A stretch of 64,000 bases of DNA from Streptomyces sp. A2-16. GTDB taxonomy: Bacteria > Actinomycetota > Actinomycetes > Streptomycetales > Streptomycetaceae. The stretch covers positions 4,898,001 through 4,962,000 of the forward strand of contig NZ_CP063808.1 of assembly GCF_018128905.1 (NCBI RefSeq), read 5' to 3'. The translations under genes and the position numbers were made by a program. This document shows, one piece after another, positions 8,153-16,766 of this stretch (the stretch's first letter is position 1; each line of letters starts with the position of its first letter). Under the pieces are notes generated by a model. The model made no database searches. It was not told the DNA's origin and saw nothing but the letters and a program-made list of their open reading frames with translations.

Positions 8153-8817
8153 GCCTTTCTGGGCACGGAGCTGCCCTGACTCACAGGACGGGTCGGCGCC
8201 TTGAGGGGGCCGTTTGTCTGTCGGACCGATGCTGGTCCCGCCAGGGGTGCTTTTGATCTGCAGCAGGGTGAAACCGACCCCGCTTGAGGCGGCGCCGGAC
8301 GGTGCAGTCCTGCCGGGAGCCGAGCGGTCGACAGGGTCGCAGTGGAAGCAGGTCCGATAGAACTCCCGCCACCGCGCCGCGGACGATGCACAGACTCCGT
8401 TGCACCTTGGAAGGGCGGGAGCCGGAAGCCGCCTTCGCGCCCCACACTGAATCCGAGCCGACCGGGGCGGGGCGCCACCCCGCGCGCTGCGCCCCCAGCC
8501 CCGTCGCGGCAGCACCGGGGGCAGGCACCAGTCGGTGCGCCAAGGGCGCGGGGGGGCAAGGTGGATGGTGGCGCGTTCCTGTTGAGCGCGCCATGGCCGT
8601 GAGGGTCAGGATGCCCCCCGAACACGTCTGCGCCGTACGCGCGCCCGGGTCTCCGCAGCCTCCAGACGTCGTGACGGGCCGCTGACCGGCGTTTCACCTC
8701 AGCCTTGCAGACCCATGTCCACACCTCTCCGCCGCACCGATATGGCGCCGGCGCCCCGAGGCCCCTGCCGAGGCGGAGCTGCCGATGGCCAGAGGGGACG
8801 CCGGCTGCCCTAACTCG
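8153..8817. other. 665-bp stretch without a recognised gene
   Basis: Open frames on both strands read through because of high GC, but none shows a family motif, ribosome site or codon pattern of a real gene. It is unusually long for a divergent-promoter region, so a decayed gene is possible. Confidence 0.4.
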
Positions 8818-8871
8818 TTGACAGCCGATACCAAGATGGTCGACAATCGACAGCACGCTGGTCGACAATCG
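8818..8871 (+). promoter_or_regulatory. promoter of the HAD-RidA-oxidase operon with two GTCGACAA operators
   Basis: TTGACA (8818-8823) and GACAAT (8842-8847) are separated by 18 bp. GGTCGACAATCG occurs twice (8839-8850 and 8860-8871), exactly 21 bp or two helical turns apart, with the first copy covering the -10 box. This matches the elements at the GntR and aldolase promoters. Confidence 0.6.
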
Positions 8872-8915
8872 TCCATAGCGGCTCAACCTGCTCCGCTGAA
8901 GCACTAGGAGGACTC

Positions 8916-9596
8916 ATGGGATTCGATGTCAAGCCCAAGTTCGTGACGTTCGACATGAACGGAACGCTGATCAAGTTCAGCATCAACGACGCGATGCGTG
9001 AGGTCCTGGGCGACCGACTGCCGGCCGAGGTCGCCGACGAGTACCTGCGGATCTGCAAGGCGTACAGGATCGACGAGTGCACGGGCGCGTACCAGCCGTT
9101 CCACCAGATCGTCGCGCGCTCCATGGAGCGCGCCTCGCGCAAGGTCGGTCTCGAGTACCGCGAGGAAGACGCGCGGGCGGTGTACGAGATCGTTCCCACC
9201 TGGGGGCCCTACCCCGGTGTCACCGAGGCACTGAACCGCCTGGCTGAGGCGGTCCCGCTGGTCATCATCACCAACAGCGACACCGCGCATGCCCATCGCC
9301 TCGCGGAGAACCTCAAGGCCCCCTTCGAGGTCGTCATCAGCGCCGAGGAGATGGGCGTCTACAAGCCGCGACTCCGCGCGTTCGAGTACATGTTCGACAA
9401 GCTCGGCGTGACACCCGACGAGATCGTCCACGTCTCCGCGAGCCCGATGTACGACCACCGCTCCGCGGCGATCATGGGCATCAAGAACAAGGTGTACGTC
9501 GACCGCGGCTTCGAGCACGACGAGCACTGGCTCGGCTACGAGCGGATCACCGACATCGCCGACCTCCCCGTCCTCTTCGGCCTGCCCCGCCCCTGA
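8916..9596 (+). CDS. haloacid dehalogenase type II-like HAD hydrolase
   Basis: 226-residue HAD protein. Motif I is VTFDMNGTLIKF (nucleophile Asp), motif II is IITNSDTAHAHR, motif III is MGVYKPRLRAFEYM and motif IV is HVSASPMYDHRSA. The cap and the spacing resemble L-2-haloacid dehalogenase-type enzymes, but the presence of the Asn-Gly pair after the nucleophile does not by itself distinguish a dehalogenase from a phosphatase. The start at ATG 8916 has AGGAGG six bases upstream. It is the first gene of a plus-strand operon with RidA and two FAD amine oxidases, so it probably acts on a metabolite of an amino compound. Confidence 0.85.
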   Translation: MGFDVKPKFVTFDMNGTLIKFSINDAMREVLGDRLPAEVADEYLRICKAYRIDECTGAYQPFHQIVARSMERASRKVGLEYREEDARAVYEIVPTWGPYPGVTEALNRLAEAVPLVIITNSDTAHAHRLAENLKAPFEVVISAEEMGVYKPRLRAFEYMFDKLGVTPDEIVHVSASPMYDHRSAAIMGIKNKVYVDRGFEHDEHWLGYERITDIADLPVLFGLPRP

Positions 9597-9644
9597 CACC
9601 CGAGCGAGAACTGAAAAAATGACCCTCAGCAAGGCGGTGGCGGC

Positions 9645-10130
9645 ATGAGTCAGCCCCTGCCTCACACCGTCAAGGGTGACTCGGCATCGGAAAGGCTCCA
9701 GAACGTCGGACTGCAGCTACCCGATCTCGCCGGTAACGCGTACTTCGTGCACCACCGGGCGGTGGGCTCCAGCATCCACATCTCCGGCCAACTGCCTTAC
9801 AAGGACGGCGAGCTGCTGGGCCAGGGCGTTGTCGGCCGGGACGTGGAGCTGGAGACCGCGAAGGAGCTCGCGCGCCATGCCGCGCTCAACTGCCTGGCCG
9901 CCGCTGTGCAGGCGGTGGGCGATCTGGACCGGGTCCGGATCGTGCAGATGCTCGTCTTCGTGGCCAGCACGCCGGACTTCGGTCTGCAGTCGCAGGTCGC
10001 CAACGCGGCCAGTGAACTGCTCATCGAGGTGCTGGGCGAGAACGGACGGCACGCCCGGACCGCGATCGGTGTCGCCGGACTGCCCCTCAACACCCCGGTG
10101 GAGATCCAGATGGTCTGCACTGCGGTGTAG
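9645..10130 (+). CDS. RidA family protein (enamine/imine deaminase)
   Basis: 161-residue YjgF/YER057c/UK114-family protein of the longer variety with an N-terminal extension. Characteristic segments are SSIHISGQLPYKDGELLGQG, ARHAALNCLAAAVQAVGDLD, IVQMLVFVASTPDFG and NTPVEIQMVCTAV. RidA proteins form trimers that hydrolyse enamine/imine intermediates released by PLP or flavin amine enzymes, giving ketoacid and ammonia. Placement before an aldolase (now broken) and two FAD amine oxidases fits that job. The intergenic gap to the HAD gene is 48 bp. The start ATG 9645 has only a weak upstream purine tract. Confidence 0.88.
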   Translation: MSQPLPHTVKGDSASERLQNVGLQLPDLAGNAYFVHHRAVGSSIHISGQLPYKDGELLGQGVVGRDVELETAKELARHAALNCLAAAVQAVGDLDRVRIVQMLVFVASTPDFGLQSQVANAASELLIEVLGENGRHARTAIGVAGLPLNTPVEIQMVCTAV

Positions 10131-10157
10131 CGGCCACCCGATCATGGCCGTACACCT

Positions 10158-10620
10158 GTGAACCGGCTTCAACAGGCACTCGGCGCCCTCGTCGAGCGCA
10201 CCGACACTCCGGCGCCGATAGTGCCGGCCCACGTGATGCGGGACGACATCGACCGTATTCAGGGCTTCGCTGCCGAGCACAGCCTTGACGTCAGGCCGCA
10301 CGTCAAGACGCACAAATGCGTTGAGATCGGTCGGCGCCAGGTCCAGGTGGAGACCGGCGGAATCACCGCGGGCAACCTCGGCGGGGCCGAGGTCTTCGCC
10401 GAGGCCGGATTCGACGGCATCTTCATCGCCTACCCGATCCGGCCCGTGGGGAAAGAAAGGGCCGCGGATCCGGTGGCCGGCCGAGACGACCCGTCTGCGG
10501 GTCGGCGTCGACAACGTCGCGGCCATCAGCGCCCTCGCCGAGGCGACAGAGGACGTCACCGGGCGGCTGGAGGTCCTGATCGAGGTCGACGGAGCCCGTC
10601 GTTCCGCCCTCCCCGTCGGG
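10158..10620 (+). pseudogene. truncated and frameshifted D-threonine aldolase-like copy
   Basis: The sequence from GTG 10158 begins NRLQQALGALVERTDTPAPI and keeps VRPHVKTHKCVEIGRRQV, closely matching the intact enzyme at 4992-6098. Near 10450 the frame shifts: KGPRIRWPAETTRLRVGVDN is in the next frame. Similarity stops after LEVLIEVDGARRS, about residue 155 of 368, shortly before the next gene. The whole C-terminal metal-binding half is gone. The second frame runs open into the following oxidase gene, so a spurious fused product could be annotated here. Confidence 0.8.
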
Positions 10621-10683
10621 GCGTCACACCGCCTTCCAGTACCGGCCCACACGGTTTCCAGACACAGAAAGCAAAGACTCATT

Positions 10684-12087
10684 ATGAACGCCCTTGCGGC
10701 TTCCCCTCGAAACGGAGAGCTCGGCTTCTGGGTGGCCCAACTGGCCGCCACGAGGCGCTCGTTCCCCCGCTTCGCCGGCCAGGACCGGGTCGACGTGGCC
10801 ATTGTCGGCGGCGGCTACACCGGCCTGTGGGCGGCGTACTTCGCCAAGAAGCTCGAACCCTCGCTCTCGGTCGCCGTCTTCGAGGCCGAACAGGTCGGCT
10901 ACGGCGCGTCAGGGCGCAACGGCGGCTGGCTCTCGGCCATGCCGCCGGGAAACCGTGCCGCCTTCGCCCGCGTCGGCGGTGGGCTGGAGGCGAGCCGGGC
11001 GCTGCAGCAGGAGTTCATCGCCGGCGTCGACGCGGTCCTGGACATCCTCCAGGCCGAGGGCATCGATGCGGATCAGCACAAGGGGGGCGCGCTCGTCGCC
11101 GCCCACACTCGGGCGGGGCTGGGCCGGCTGGTGGCCAGGCGTGATGCCGAACTGAAGTACGGGCTGACCGAGGACGAGATCCAGCTGCTCGACCGGGACG
11201 AGTTCCAGTCACAGATCAACATCTCCACCGTCCACGGCGGGCTCTTCTACAAGCACTGCGCGCGGATCCACCCCGCGAAGCTCGTCTACGGCCTCGCCGA
11301 CACCCTGACCTCCATGGGGGTGAAGATCTACGAGGGCAGCCGCGTGGACAGTGTCGGGGGCAAGACCCTCACTTTGGCCAACGGGCGTGTCACCGCAGCG
11401 AAGACGTTCATCTGCACCGAAGGCTATTCGGGACAGCTGCTGGGCAGCCGGACCCTGATCCCGGTCAATTCCTCGATGATCGTGACCAAGCCCCTGCCGA
11501 AGGAGGCATGGCAGCAGATCGGCTGGGACGGGCCCCAGTGCCTCAACGACTCCGCACACACGTTCATCTACGCCCAGCGGACATCGGACGGCCGTATCGC
11601 CATGGGAGGCCGAGGTGTCCCCTACCGCTTCGGGTCCGGCACAGGAGGAGCCGGTGCGACCGCCCAGTCCACCATCGACCTGATCTCGTACAAGCTCAGC
11701 TCCTTCTTCCCGAACATCCCCTTCGAGGTGGACCACGCCTGGTCGGGAGTCCTGGGCGTCACGCGGGACTGGAACGGCGGTGTGCTCTGGGACCCGGCGG
11801 CGGGGATCGGATCGTCCTCCGGCTACGCGGGACACGGTGTCACGGCAGCCTACGTCGGCGGCAGGACGCTCGTGGAGCTCGCCTTCGAGAAGGAAACCGA
11901 ACGGACCACCCTTCCCTGGGTGGGCTACCGGGCGCGGAAGTGGGAACCGGAACCCGTTCGCTGGCTGGGTGTTCACGCCATGTACCGGCTCTTCGGCATT
12001 GCCGACCAGTGGGAAGAGCGCAGGGGTTCCAGCAAGACCTCACTCCTGGCCAGATTCGGCAGCCGCCTCTCAGGACTTCACGAGTAG
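10684..12087 (+). CDS. FAD-dependent amine/amino-acid oxidoreductase (DAO superfamily)
   Basis: 467-residue flavoprotein. VAIVGGGYTGLWAAYFAKKL near residue 40 is the FAD Rossmann motif, GYGASGRNGGWLSAMPPG follows as the second FAD contact, and GIGSSSGYAGHGVTAAYVGG is the C-terminal DAO signature. These proteins oxidise secondary or primary amines such as N-methyl amino acids or gamma-glutamyl-putrescine-type substrates and produce an imine and hydrogen peroxide or reduced acceptor. The start is ATG 10684 rather than the in-frame extension from the aldolase remnant, because the conserved N-terminus begins there; the ribosome site is weak. The stop is 20 bp before the next oxidase. Confidence 0.87.
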   Translation: MNALAASPRNGELGFWVAQLAATRRSFPRFAGQDRVDVAIVGGGYTGLWAAYFAKKLEPSLSVAVFEAEQVGYGASGRNGGWLSAMPPGNRAAFARVGGGLEASRALQQEFIAGVDAVLDILQAEGIDADQHKGGALVAAHTRAGLGRLVARRDAELKYGLTEDEIQLLDRDEFQSQINISTVHGGLFYKHCARIHPAKLVYGLADTLTSMGVKIYEGSRVDSVGGKTLTLANGRVTAAKTFICTEGYSGQLLGSRTLIPVNSSMIVTKPLPKEAWQQIGWDGPQCLNDSAHTFIYAQRTSDGRIAMGGRGVPYRFGSGTGGAGATAQSTIDLISYKLSSFFPNIPFEVDHAWSGVLGVTRDWNGGVLWDPAAGIGSSSGYAGHGVTAAYVGGRTLVELAFEKETERTTLPWVGYRARKWEPEPVRWLGVHAMYRLFGIADQWEERRGSSKTSLLARFGSRLSGLHE

Positions 12088-12107
12088 ACGAAAAGGGAAC
12101 TGCAGTC

Positions 12108-13253
12108 ATGGATGCACAACTCGCAGTCATCGGCTTGGGCAGCATCGGAAGCATGGCCCTGTGGCAGGCCTCCCGGCTGTCCGACTCGGTAGTCGGTTTC
12201 GAGGCCGCCACCCCCGCCCACGGCCGCAGTGCCGTAGGCGGAGACACCCGCCTGTTCCGCATGATCCACCTCGGCAGGCCCGAGTACTACCCCATCATCG
12301 AACGCTCCCGCGGCCTGTGGGCCGAGCTCGAAGCGGAAACCGGACAGGAAATCCTCACCACTACCGGGGGCCTGTCCATCGGCACGGCAAACGGCAGCTA
12401 CATCAACAGTCTCCTCGAGGCCACGCGCGTCACCGGAGCCGAGCACACCGTCCTGAGCCGGGAGGAATTGGCGGAACGCTACCCCCAGCACAACCTCCGC
12501 CCCGACGACTGCGCCGTTTACGACCCCCGCGCCGGCGTTCTGCGCACCGACCGCGCCGTCAGCGCCGCCGTCGCGGCGGCCCAGGCCAACGGCGCCACCG
12601 TCCTTCAGAACACACCCGTGGACAGCATCACCGAAACCGAACACGGTGTGGTCGTCACCTCGGGCGACACAACCTGGACGTTCGAGAAGGTCATCGTCGC
12701 CTCGGGCGGCTGGTCGCGAAGGCTCATGCCCAACCGCCTCAAGGCCGTCACGGAAACCCATCGGATCGTCCTGACCTGGTTCATCGCCCAGGACGGCACG
12801 CAGTTCTCGCCGGAGAACTTCCCCGCCTTCAGCCGGTGGTACGAGGATCGCTCCCTGTACGGCGCACCCGCCGTCGACGGCGTGACGGTCAAGGCATCAA
12901 TCGACGGACCGCTGGCCGGGCGCACACGGGCAACTCCCGACCCGGACGCCGTGCCCAGGGAACTCACCCGGGAAGAAGTCGAAAAGGTCACCGAGATCGT
13001 CACCGAGTTCTTCCCCGGTCTGATCCCCACCATCGCGCGCTCGGACGCCTTCCCCGACCTCTTCACCGAGGACAGGCATCCCCTCCTCGGCTGGCTGGAC
13101 GAGACCAGCAACATCTACTGCGCCACCGGATTCTCCGGAAAGGGCTTCAAGATGGCGACCGGCTACGGCCACATCGCCGCACACGAGGCGCTCGGCAAGC
13201 AGACCATCGAAGGCCTGGACTTCGTACGTCCGGACCGGTTCAAGAGCAGGTAA
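12108..13253 (+). CDS. sarcosine oxidase / N-methyl-tryptophan oxidase-like FAD enzyme
   Basis: 381-residue monomeric sarcosine oxidase-type protein. LAVIGLGSIGSMALWQASRL at the N-terminus binds FAD ADP. GGDTRLFRMIHLGRPEYYP is the typical segment after it. VIVASGGWSRRL and the C-terminal ATGFSGKGFKMATGYGHIAA complete the fold; in relatives a Cys near KGFK covalently links FAD, but here no Cys is in that position. ATG 12108 follows AAAAGGGAACTGCAGTC. The gene closes the operon HAD-RidA-(aldolase remnant)-oxidase-oxidase, pointing to catabolism of an N-alkylated amino acid whose imine products RidA would clear. A hairpin at 13321-13352 follows. Confidence 0.87.
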   Translation: MDAQLAVIGLGSIGSMALWQASRLSDSVVGFEAATPAHGRSAVGGDTRLFRMIHLGRPEYYPIIERSRGLWAELEAETGQEILTTTGGLSIGTANGSYINSLLEATRVTGAEHTVLSREELAERYPQHNLRPDDCAVYDPRAGVLRTDRAVSAAVAAAQANGATVLQNTPVDSITETEHGVVVTSGDTTWTFEKVIVASGGWSRRLMPNRLKAVTETHRIVLTWFIAQDGTQFSPENFPAFSRWYEDRSLYGAPAVDGVTVKASIDGPLAGRTRATPDPDAVPRELTREEVEKVTEIVTEFFPGLIPTIARSDAFPDLFTEDRHPLLGWLDETSNIYCATGFSGKGFKMATGYGHIAAHEALGKQTIEGLDFVRPDRFKSR

Positions 13254-13320
13254 CCGACCACTCCGCCCACTCCAGCCGCCTCGGCGCAGTGGCCTCGGCA
13301 GCGGCATCCTGCCGACGGTC

Positions 13321-13352
13321 GTTGCGGGACTCATCTCTCGATGTCCCGCGAC
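13321..13352 (+). terminator. hairpin terminator after the oxidase operon
   Basis: GTTGCGGGAC (13321-13330) pairs with GTCCCGCGAC (13343-13352) across a 12-nt loop with one G-U pair, 67 bp after the stop codon. No T-run follows, as is usual in Streptomyces. Confidence 0.5.
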
Positions 13353-13927
13353 AATGCCGAGAACCAGCCGTATGCCGAACGCGCCCCCTGGGTCGTCCTC
13401 GCCCCGGCCGCGGTCCTGGGGCCTGCTCGGGTCGCTAGCGGTCACGGCGGCCGGTGGAGCACGCATCCCGCGGCTGAGGCAGCGGGGGTCGGCCCACCCC
13501 GGAGCGCCCACGGACCATCCCAGCGGGACGGCGCAGACGGTGCCGGAGCGACCTAGCGCGCGTCGAGCGCCTCCACCTCGGTCGCTGCTGAGTCCGCCGC
13601 CTTCGCGTCCGTCCGCGCTGGAAGACTGCAAGGAATAGGTCAGCCTTCAGCTTCAATCCCACGGAGTTGGCCAGCTTGCTTGAGAGGGGACGGAAGGCGT
13701 CGGCGGGCGACTCTTGTGACTGCGGTCGGGGTGGGTGCCGCCACGAAGATGGGACAGGCGGTCTTCCACGACGTCGTCGAGGAGGACGGATTGCTGACGA
13801 ACAGTCAAAGGCGGCGGATAGCGCGCATGCCAGGCATGGGGCAGGCGTGGAGGGCGCGGACCCCGGAAACGCGCGGAGGCCGAGGCCTCTGGCACTACAA
13901 GCGCGCAGGGGTTGCCTCGTGCGGAGA
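13353..13927. other. 575-bp stretch without a recognised gene
   Basis: The stretch lies between the convergent oxidase operon and the Nit1C operon. Short open frames are present on both strands but show no family motifs. A plus-strand peptide ERAPWVVLAPAAVLG hints at a lost membrane protein, which is not enough for a call. Confidence 0.35.
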
Positions 13928-15085
13928 TCAGATGCCGGGCTCACGTTGCGGCTGCGTGCACAGACTCCCGGTCAGGCCCTGCCCACGACCCGCGGGGTCC
14001 GTCAGCAGAGAGCGGTAGAACGCCAGGTGGCGTTCCGCGGCGGTGGTCCAGGTGTGGCGGGCGGCGAGTCGGCGGCCCCTCGCCCGCCGCGCGGGGGTGT
14101 CGTCCGTGAGCGCGGCGCCGAGCTGGGCGGCCAGGTCCTGGCGGGTGGTCGCGAAACGGGCGGCGCTGTCGAACACCTCGCGCAGTACGGGCAGATCCCG
14201 TACGACGAGCGGAACGCCCGCGGCGAGTGCCTCCATCGCGGCGAGTCCGAAGCCCTCCTTGACGGAGGGGAAGGCGAAAGCGGAGGCGGCGGCCACCAGA
14301 GGCGGCAGCTCGTCCTCGGCGACCTGGCCCAACACGACCGGTTCGACGCGGAGTTCGGCTGCCCGTGCCTCCCAGCGGGCCCGGTAGTCGCGGTAGTCGA
14401 AGAGGGTCTCGCCGCCCGCGATCACCAGCCGTACGTCCGGGTGTGCGGCACGCAGCAGGGCGTACGCCTCCAACAGGTCCAGCGAGCCCTTGCGGGGTTC
14501 GATGCCGCCGACGGTGAGGATGTAACGGCCCAGACGGGCCCGCCAGTTCGCGCGAGCGGCCGGATCGGTGGTGGCGAAACGGTCGTAGGCCACTCCGTTG
14601 GGGATGACCGCCGCCTTGATGCCCCAGCCGTCGGCCAGTTCCGTGGCGACGGCCGCCGACACGCAGATGTGCGCATACGGCTCGACGATGGCCCGCTCGT
14701 GGCAGGCGGCCAGTTCGGGGGTGGTGAAGCGGTCGATGTGGTGGACCGTGCGCACGCACCGGCCGCCGACCGCGTTGGCGCTGATGCAGTCCTGGGCGTG
14801 GACGATGTCGTACGCCGCCGCATAGGACTGGAAAGCCGTGCCCAGGACGACGATGGAGCGCAGGATCCGCTCACCGACGCTCTCCTCGGGCGGGCCGTCC
14901 GGGAACGGCACGATCCGCAGCCGTACGGCGGGATCGACCGGCCGGAAGAAGCCCGCGTCACCGCCGCGGCCCAGCGTCCACACCGTGACGTCCTGCCCGG
15001 CTGCGGCGAGCGCCTCGGCGAGGGCGAGGGTGTGGACGACGCCGCCGCGCGGCTTGGTGGAGTAGCTCAGCAGAGCGATCTTCAC
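13928..15085 (-). CDS. GT4-type glycosyltransferase, MSMEG_0565 family (Nit1C cluster)
   Basis: 385-residue glycosyltransferase with two Rossmann halves. The N-terminal acceptor domain starts MKIALLSYSTKPRGGVVHTL. The donor domain includes VGGIEPRKGSLDLLEAYALL and the GT4 motif SVKEGFGLAAMEALAAGVPL with E-x7-E residues. The gene is last in a nine-gene minus-strand operon and its ATG overlaps the stop of the nitrilase-like gene by 4 bp. The family is known almost only from Nit1C neighbourhoods, where it may glycosylate the cluster product; donor and acceptor are unknown. Confidence 0.88.
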   Translation of the reverse strand: MKIALLSYSTKPRGGVVHTLALAEALAAAGQDVTVWTLGRGGDAGFFRPVDPAVRLRIVPFPDGPPEESVGERILRSIVVLGTAFQSYAAAYDIVHAQDCISANAVGGRCVRTVHHIDRFTTPELAACHERAIVEPYAHICVSAAVATELADGWGIKAAVIPNGVAYDRFATTDPAARANWRARLGRYILTVGGIEPRKGSLDLLEAYALLRAAHPDVRLVIAGGETLFDYRDYRARWEARAAELRVEPVVLGQVAEDELPPLVAAASAFAFPSVKEGFGLAAMEALAAGVPLVVRDLPVLREVFDSAARFATTRQDLAAQLGAALTDDTPARRARGRRLAARHTWTTAAERHLAFYRSLLTDPAGRGQGLTGSLCTQPQREPGI

Positions 15086-15918
15086 GACGGGTTCTCCCGG
15101 TAGGCGTCGGGCCGACGTTCGTCGAGGTGGCGCAGGGTGCGGCGGGCGCGGTCGATCTCCTCGGCGACGTCGATCTCGGCGACCGCGAGGCCGGCCTTGG
15201 ACCAGGTGCGGGCGAGGATGTCACCGCCCGGGCCGACCACCTTGGACTGGCCGAGGAAGCGCATGCCCCCCATGGCGCCGGTCTGGTTGGAGGAGGCGAG
15301 GACGACCTGGTTCTCGGCGGCGCGGGTCTGGTCGTACAGGTCGAAGAGCTTGGCCTGGCGGTCCTGGGCCATGCGCGGGGCGCGGTTGGTGATGGACGTG
15401 GGCCAGGCGGAGAGGCAGGCGAGGATCTCCGCGCCGTCCAGGGCCAGCGAGCGGGCCGACTCGGGGAAGGTCTTGTCGTAGTCGATGAGCATGCCGATGC
15501 GGCCGACGGGGGTGTCGAAGGCGTCGAAGCGGTCACCGGGCGCGTAGGCGGCGACCTCGCCGGCCGGCAGGTGGACCTTGCGGTGGCGGCCGTGGACACC
15601 GTCGCCGCTGACGCAGACCGCGGCGTTGTAGCGCTCGTCGCCGCCGTCCTCGCAGTAGCCCAGGCAGACCACCATCTCGGCGGCCAGGCGCGCGACCTGG
15701 AGGATCAGCGGGTCGTCCGGCTTCAGGGCCGGCGGCAGGGCCTCGGGGTCGGGGTGGCGCAGGTCGGCGAGGTAGCCGCCGAGCGCGGCGTCCGGCAGCA
15801 CCAGCAGCCCGGCCCCCTCGCGCCGTGCGTCGTCGATGAGTTTCCCGATACGGGCGAGGTCGAACTCCAGGTCGCGGCCGAAGTGGGCGGCCGCGGCCGC
15901 GATCCGGATCGTGCTCAT
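15082..15918 (-). CDS. nitrilase-fold pseudoenzyme paralogous to Nit1
   Basis: 278-residue carbon-nitrogen hydrolase-fold protein, clearly a duplicate of the next upstream gene (SGDGVHGRHRKVHLPAG against TGDGVLGNHRKVHQPLS). The catalytic triad is not conserved. The Glu is Asp43 (LPDAALGGYL; codon GAC at 15792-15790) and the nucleophile Cys is Asp146 (IGMLIDYDKTFPE; codon GAC at 15483-15481), while Lys114 in HRKVH is kept. It therefore cannot act as a standard amidase/nitrilase. The frame is intact and the codon use normal, so it is probably kept as a partner subunit of Nit1 or as a binding protein. It overlaps both neighbours by 4 bp. The start ATG 15918 matches the paralogue's N-terminus. 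Confidence 0.88.
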   Translation of the reverse strand: MSTIRIAAAAAHFGRDLEFDLARIGKLIDDARREGAGLLVLPDAALGGYLADLRHPDPEALPPALKPDDPLILQVARLAAEMVVCLGYCEDGGDERYNAAVCVSGDGVHGRHRKVHLPAGEVAAYAPGDRFDAFDTPVGRIGMLIDYDKTFPESARSLALDGAEILACLSAWPTSITNRAPRMAQDRQAKLFDLYDQTRAAENQVVLASSNQTGAMGGMRFLGQSKVVGPGGDILARTWSKAGLAVAEIDVAEEIDRARRTLRHLDERRPDAYRENPS

Positions 15919-16766
15919 GCGCTGACTGCTCCCGTGGGTACGTCGTAGGTCTCGGGCCGCCGGTCGCGCAGGTGTCCCATCGACCGCCGGGCGGTCTCCA
16001 GTGCCTGTGCGACGTCCAGTTCGGCGACGGCGACGCCGGCGGCGACTCCCGTGTCGGCGAGGATCTCGCCGCCGGGGTCGACGACCTTGGCGCTGCCGAC
16101 GAAGCGTAGCGACCCGAACCTGCCGGCCTGGTTGGCCGACAGCCACACGATCTGGTTCTCCAGCGCGCGGGCCCGGTCGAACAGGTCGAAACGGCGTTTC
16201 CAGCGGTCCTCTTCAAGGCTGGCGGCCGCGTTCGTGCGGGATCCCGGCCACGCGGAGACACAGACCCCGATCTCGGCGCCGTCGAGCGCGAGCGCGCGGG
16301 CGGACTCCGGGAACGCCTTGTCGTAGCAGATCATCATGCCGATCCGGCCGACCGGGGTGTTGAAGGCGTGGAAGCGGTCCCCGGAGGCGTAGCTGGCGTC
16401 CTCGCTCAGCGGCTGGTGGACCTTGCGGTGGTTGCCGAGGACGCCGTCGCCGGTGACGCAGACGACGCTGTTGTAGCGGGCTTCCCCGGCCTGTTCGCAG
16501 TATCCGGCGACGACCGTCATCTCCCCTGCCAGGGAGGCCAGTCGGCGGATCTCGGGGCTGTCGAGGGCGAGCGCGGGCGGGCCCTCGTCGAGTTCGGCGG
16601 AGTCGTCGAGGCTGAGCAGATACCCGCCGAGGCACGCCTCGGGCAGCGCCAGCAGGCGTACGCCGTCCTCCCGGGCTTCCTTGATCAGCCGCTCGGCGAT
16701 CTGGAAGTCCTCCTCCAGGTCGCGGCCGAACTCGGCGGCGACGGCGGCCATGCGCAGGGTGGTCAT
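15915..16766 (-). CDS. Nit1-type carbon-nitrogen hydrolase (nitrilase superfamily)
   Basis: 283-residue nitrilase-superfamily enzyme with a complete triad: Glu43 in LPEACLGGYL, Lys115 in GNHRKVH and Cys147 in IGMMICYDKAFPE. It belongs to the branch that names the Nit1C cluster, where a nitrilase is encoded with radical SAM, GNAT, AIR-synthase-like and flavin proteins. The substrate is a nitrile or amide made or consumed by that pathway. The cluster has been linked in other bacteria to growth on cyanide and to nitrogen starvation. It overlaps the upstream fusion gene and the downstream pseudoenzyme by 4 bp each, so the two nitrilase-fold proteins are made together. Confidence 0.9.
   Translation of the reverse strand: MTTLRMAAVAAEFGRDLEEDFQIAERLIKEAREDGVRLLALPEACLGGYLLSLDDSAELDEGPPALALDSPEIRRLASLAGEMTVVAGYCEQAGEARYNSVVCVTGDGVLGNHRKVHQPLSEDASYASGDRFHAFNTPVGRIGMMICYDKAFPESARALALDGAEIGVCVSAWPGSRTNAAASLEEDRWKRRFDLFDRARALENQIVWLSANQAGRFGSLRFVGSAKVVDPGGEILADTGVAAGVAVAELDVAQALETARRSMGHLRDRRPETYDVPTGAVSA

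Noticed and set aside
8153..8817. Possible insertion-sequence remnant in the long gap before the HAD operon
   Set aside because: No transposase motif, terminal repeats or target duplication could be found by eye.
10285..12087. 600-residue fusion of an aldolase fragment with the FAD oxidoreductase
   Set aside because: The joined frame results from a frameshifted pseudogene running into the next gene; the oxidase N-terminus begins at ATG 10684.
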